Below are positions 13,702 through 14,405 of a stretch of DNA of 14,405 nt, piece after piece. The translations under genes were made by a program, and so were the position numbers. Positions within the stretch are counted from its first letter, which is position 1. Each line of letters starts with the position of its first letter. Origin of the DNA: an uncultured Candidatus Udaeobacter sp. (GTDB lineage: Bacteria; Verrucomicrobiota; Verrucomicrobiia; Chthoniobacterales; UBA10450); contig CATPBS010000211.1 of assembly GCA_955652715.1 (NCBI GenBank), positions 1 through 14,405 on the forward strand. The letters run 5' to 3'. A model generated the notes under the pieces. That model ran no database searches, was not told the origin of the DNA, and worked only from the letters and a program-made list of their open reading frames with translations.

Positions 13702-13804
13702 GTATAGCTGATATTGATCAGAACGATCGCTGCCTGCTGCGCCGTAGTCCCGCGACAGCGGGACGAAGGCGGGTCCGTTTATCGGTATAGCTGATTGATT
13801 GATC
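13702..13804. repeat. Direct repeats flanking a REP-like hairpin
   Basis: GTATAGCTGATATTGATC (13702) and GTATAGCTGATTGATTGATC (13785) are near-identical and 83 bases apart. Between them lies CGCCGTAG with stem TCCCGC-gaca-GCGGGA and closing GGCG (13740-13776). They lie in the divergent gap between the VOC gene and the winged-helix gene. Confidence 0.6.
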
Positions 13805-13809
13805 TGCGA

Positions 13810-13844
13810 CTCTCAACATTCGACTCTCAACTCTCAACTTTCAG
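13810..13844 (+). repeat. Five-unit heptamer array upstream of the winged-helix gene
   Basis: Five heptamers of consensus CTCTCAA occupy exactly 35 bases and end four bases before the ATG at 13849, where a ribosome site would be expected. Confidence 0.7.
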
Positions 13845-13848
13845 CAAA

Positions 13849-14160
13849 ATGCCTCGTTTCAAACAAGCCATTCCGATCGACGATTATGTTTTCGACGTTC
13901 TTACGCGCGATCTGATCGGGCACGATCAGCAACCGGCCGCCTATCTTGTTTATCTTTATCTTTACGCGCAGGCCGCGCGCGCCAAATGGAAACCTGTCTC
14001 AGCAAGTCTGCGCATGCTCGCGGACGCGACCGGCCTCTCCAAAAGCGCCATCCAAATCGCCCTCGCAACACTGCGCCGCCGCGAATTAATCGTCACCACC
14101 CGCCACCATGCTACGGCCACTTCCCGCCATCGCGTGCTCCGCCACTGGCGAACGCGCTAA
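13849..14160 (+). CDS. Small winged-helix (HTH) protein
   Basis: 103 residues. The helical lead PIDDYVFDVLTRDLIGHDQQPAAYLVYLYLY is followed by a helix-turn-helix, SASLRMLADATGLSKSAIQIALATLRRRELI (about 49-79), and a basic His/Arg-rich tail. The layout resembles the N-terminal winged helix of replication-initiator-like and GntR-like regulators, but there is no effector domain, so it is probably a DNA-binding protein of unknown target. I chose ATG 13849 because the upstream extension to TTG 13795 only translates the heptamer array. No Shine-Dalgarno precedes it. A tiny ORF and a palindrome follow on the same strand, which could form a small regulatory unit with the next gene. Confidence 0.7.
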   Translation: MPRFKQAIPIDDYVFDVLTRDLIGHDQQPAAYLVYLYLYAQAARAKWKPVSASLRMLADATGLSKSAIQIALATLRRRELIVTTRHHATATSRHRVLRHWRTR

Positions 14161-14163
14161 CCC

Positions 14164-14198
14164 AAAGGAGTAAAAACATGTCGATCCTTACGTTGTAA
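14164..14198 (+). other. Strong ribosome site with a six-codon ORF
   Basis: AAAGGAG (14164-14170) stands seven bases before ATG 14178, the best Shine-Dalgarno of the window, yet the ORF reads only MSILTL and stops with TAA. It may be a leader peptide for the gene at 14240 or the remnant of a lost gene. Confidence 0.5.
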
Positions 14199-14207
14199 TT
14201 GTGTTAT

Positions 14208-14226
14208 ATCATAAGCCGCTTATGAT
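14208..14226. promoter_or_regulatory. Perfect palindrome ATCATAAG-ccg-CTTATGAT
   Basis: Eight-pair dyad with a three-base centre, 13 bases before ATG 14240. With its right flank it matches 12405-12425. It is AT-rich compared with the REP stems and has no GTAG foot, so an operator is more likely than a REP element. The winged-helix protein encoded just upstream is a candidate binder. Confidence 0.5.
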
Positions 14227-14239
14227 GCATGATCGAAGA

Positions 14240-14405
14240 ATGACCAAGACCGAAAAGAAGGTGCGAGAATATCTCGCTGAGATCGGCCGCCGCGGCGGGA
14301 TAACCAGTCGGCGCGAGCTGACCAAATCCCACGCTCGGCAAATGGTCGCGATCCGCGAAGCTAAACGCGCCGCATCGAAGGCGAGAAAAACCTGGCCTCC
14401 GCGCA
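14240..14405 (+). CDS. Small basic Gly-Gly protein (3' end outside window)
   Basis: At least 55 residues from ATG 14240: MTKTEKKVREYLAEIGRRGG, ITSRRELTKSHARQMVAIRE, AKRAASKARKTWPP. The I-G-R-R-G-G-x-x-x-R-x-E-L-T pattern followed by a basic helix recalls small proteins with an I-G-x-K-G-G / L-T-x-E-E motif, which are of unknown function but probably bind nucleic acid. The ATG overlaps the stop of a four-codon ORF (ATG 14229, MIEE) as ATGA. The frame is open to the window edge. Function not assigned. Confidence 0.6.
   Translation, partial: MTKTEKKVREYLAEIGRRGGITSRRELTKSHARQMVAIREAKRAASKARKTWPPR

Noticed and set aside
6954..13776. Hairpin elements as a CRISPR array
   Set aside because: Spacing is irregular, units are scattered between genes, stems differ, and no cas gene is present.

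Overview
The window looks like a chromosomal segment of a free-living, fairly GC-rich soil bacterium. My best guess is Verrucomicrobiota, in the spartobacterial / Udaeobacter-like range. This rests on the protein style (AMP-ligase of the Aas type, secreted DUF1579-type proteins, many small toxin-antitoxin loci) and on the dense GTAG-footed hairpin repeats. No rRNA, tRNA, CRISPR array, transposase or phage gene is visible, and the taxonomy is inference.

The left part (1-6750) is gene-dense and metabolic. It holds the C-terminal part of an acyl-ACP synthetase (its 5' end is outside the window). Convergent to it is a DUF697 membrane protein, whose stop codon directly abuts the ligase stop. Next comes a secreted-looking medium-chain reductase and a YciI-like gene with one in-frame TAG. 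A lipid/phosphatase cluster follows: an N-terminal diacylglycerol-kinase piece joined out of frame to the C-terminal half of a metallophosphoesterase, then an intact PAP2 phosphatase. A PIG3-type quinone oxidoreductase lies opposite. The middle (6950-7680) has a probable two-gene minus-strand unit, cupin then a DUF202-like membrane protein.

The right part (7798-14405) is looser and accessory. It holds an intact hicBA pair, a truncated brnT-like toxin with a small antitoxin-like ORF, a DUF1579 secreted protein, an SDR oxidoreductase and an antitoxin with a frameshifted RelE/HigB-like toxin. It also holds a VOC protein, a small winged-helix protein and the start of a basic Gly-Gly protein. Two further genes (9612-9965 and 11170-11799, both minus) would be intact except for one in-frame TAG each. 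Spaces between genes are filled with about a dozen GTAG-footed hairpins, a second hairpin repeat in two copies, and three arrays of exactly five heptamers.

Two themes stand out. First, six loci are broken by very small or clean lesions: three single amber codons, one single-base deletion, one deletion fusion, and one 5' truncation next to a hairpin repeat. This fits recent genome erosion, but amber suppression or assembly errors are not excluded. Second, the hairpins keep a GTAG foot and usually a three-base loop while their stem sequences differ completely, as expected of a REP/RAYT-type system with fold constraint; several of these GTAG feet supply the TAG stop codon of the gene before them.
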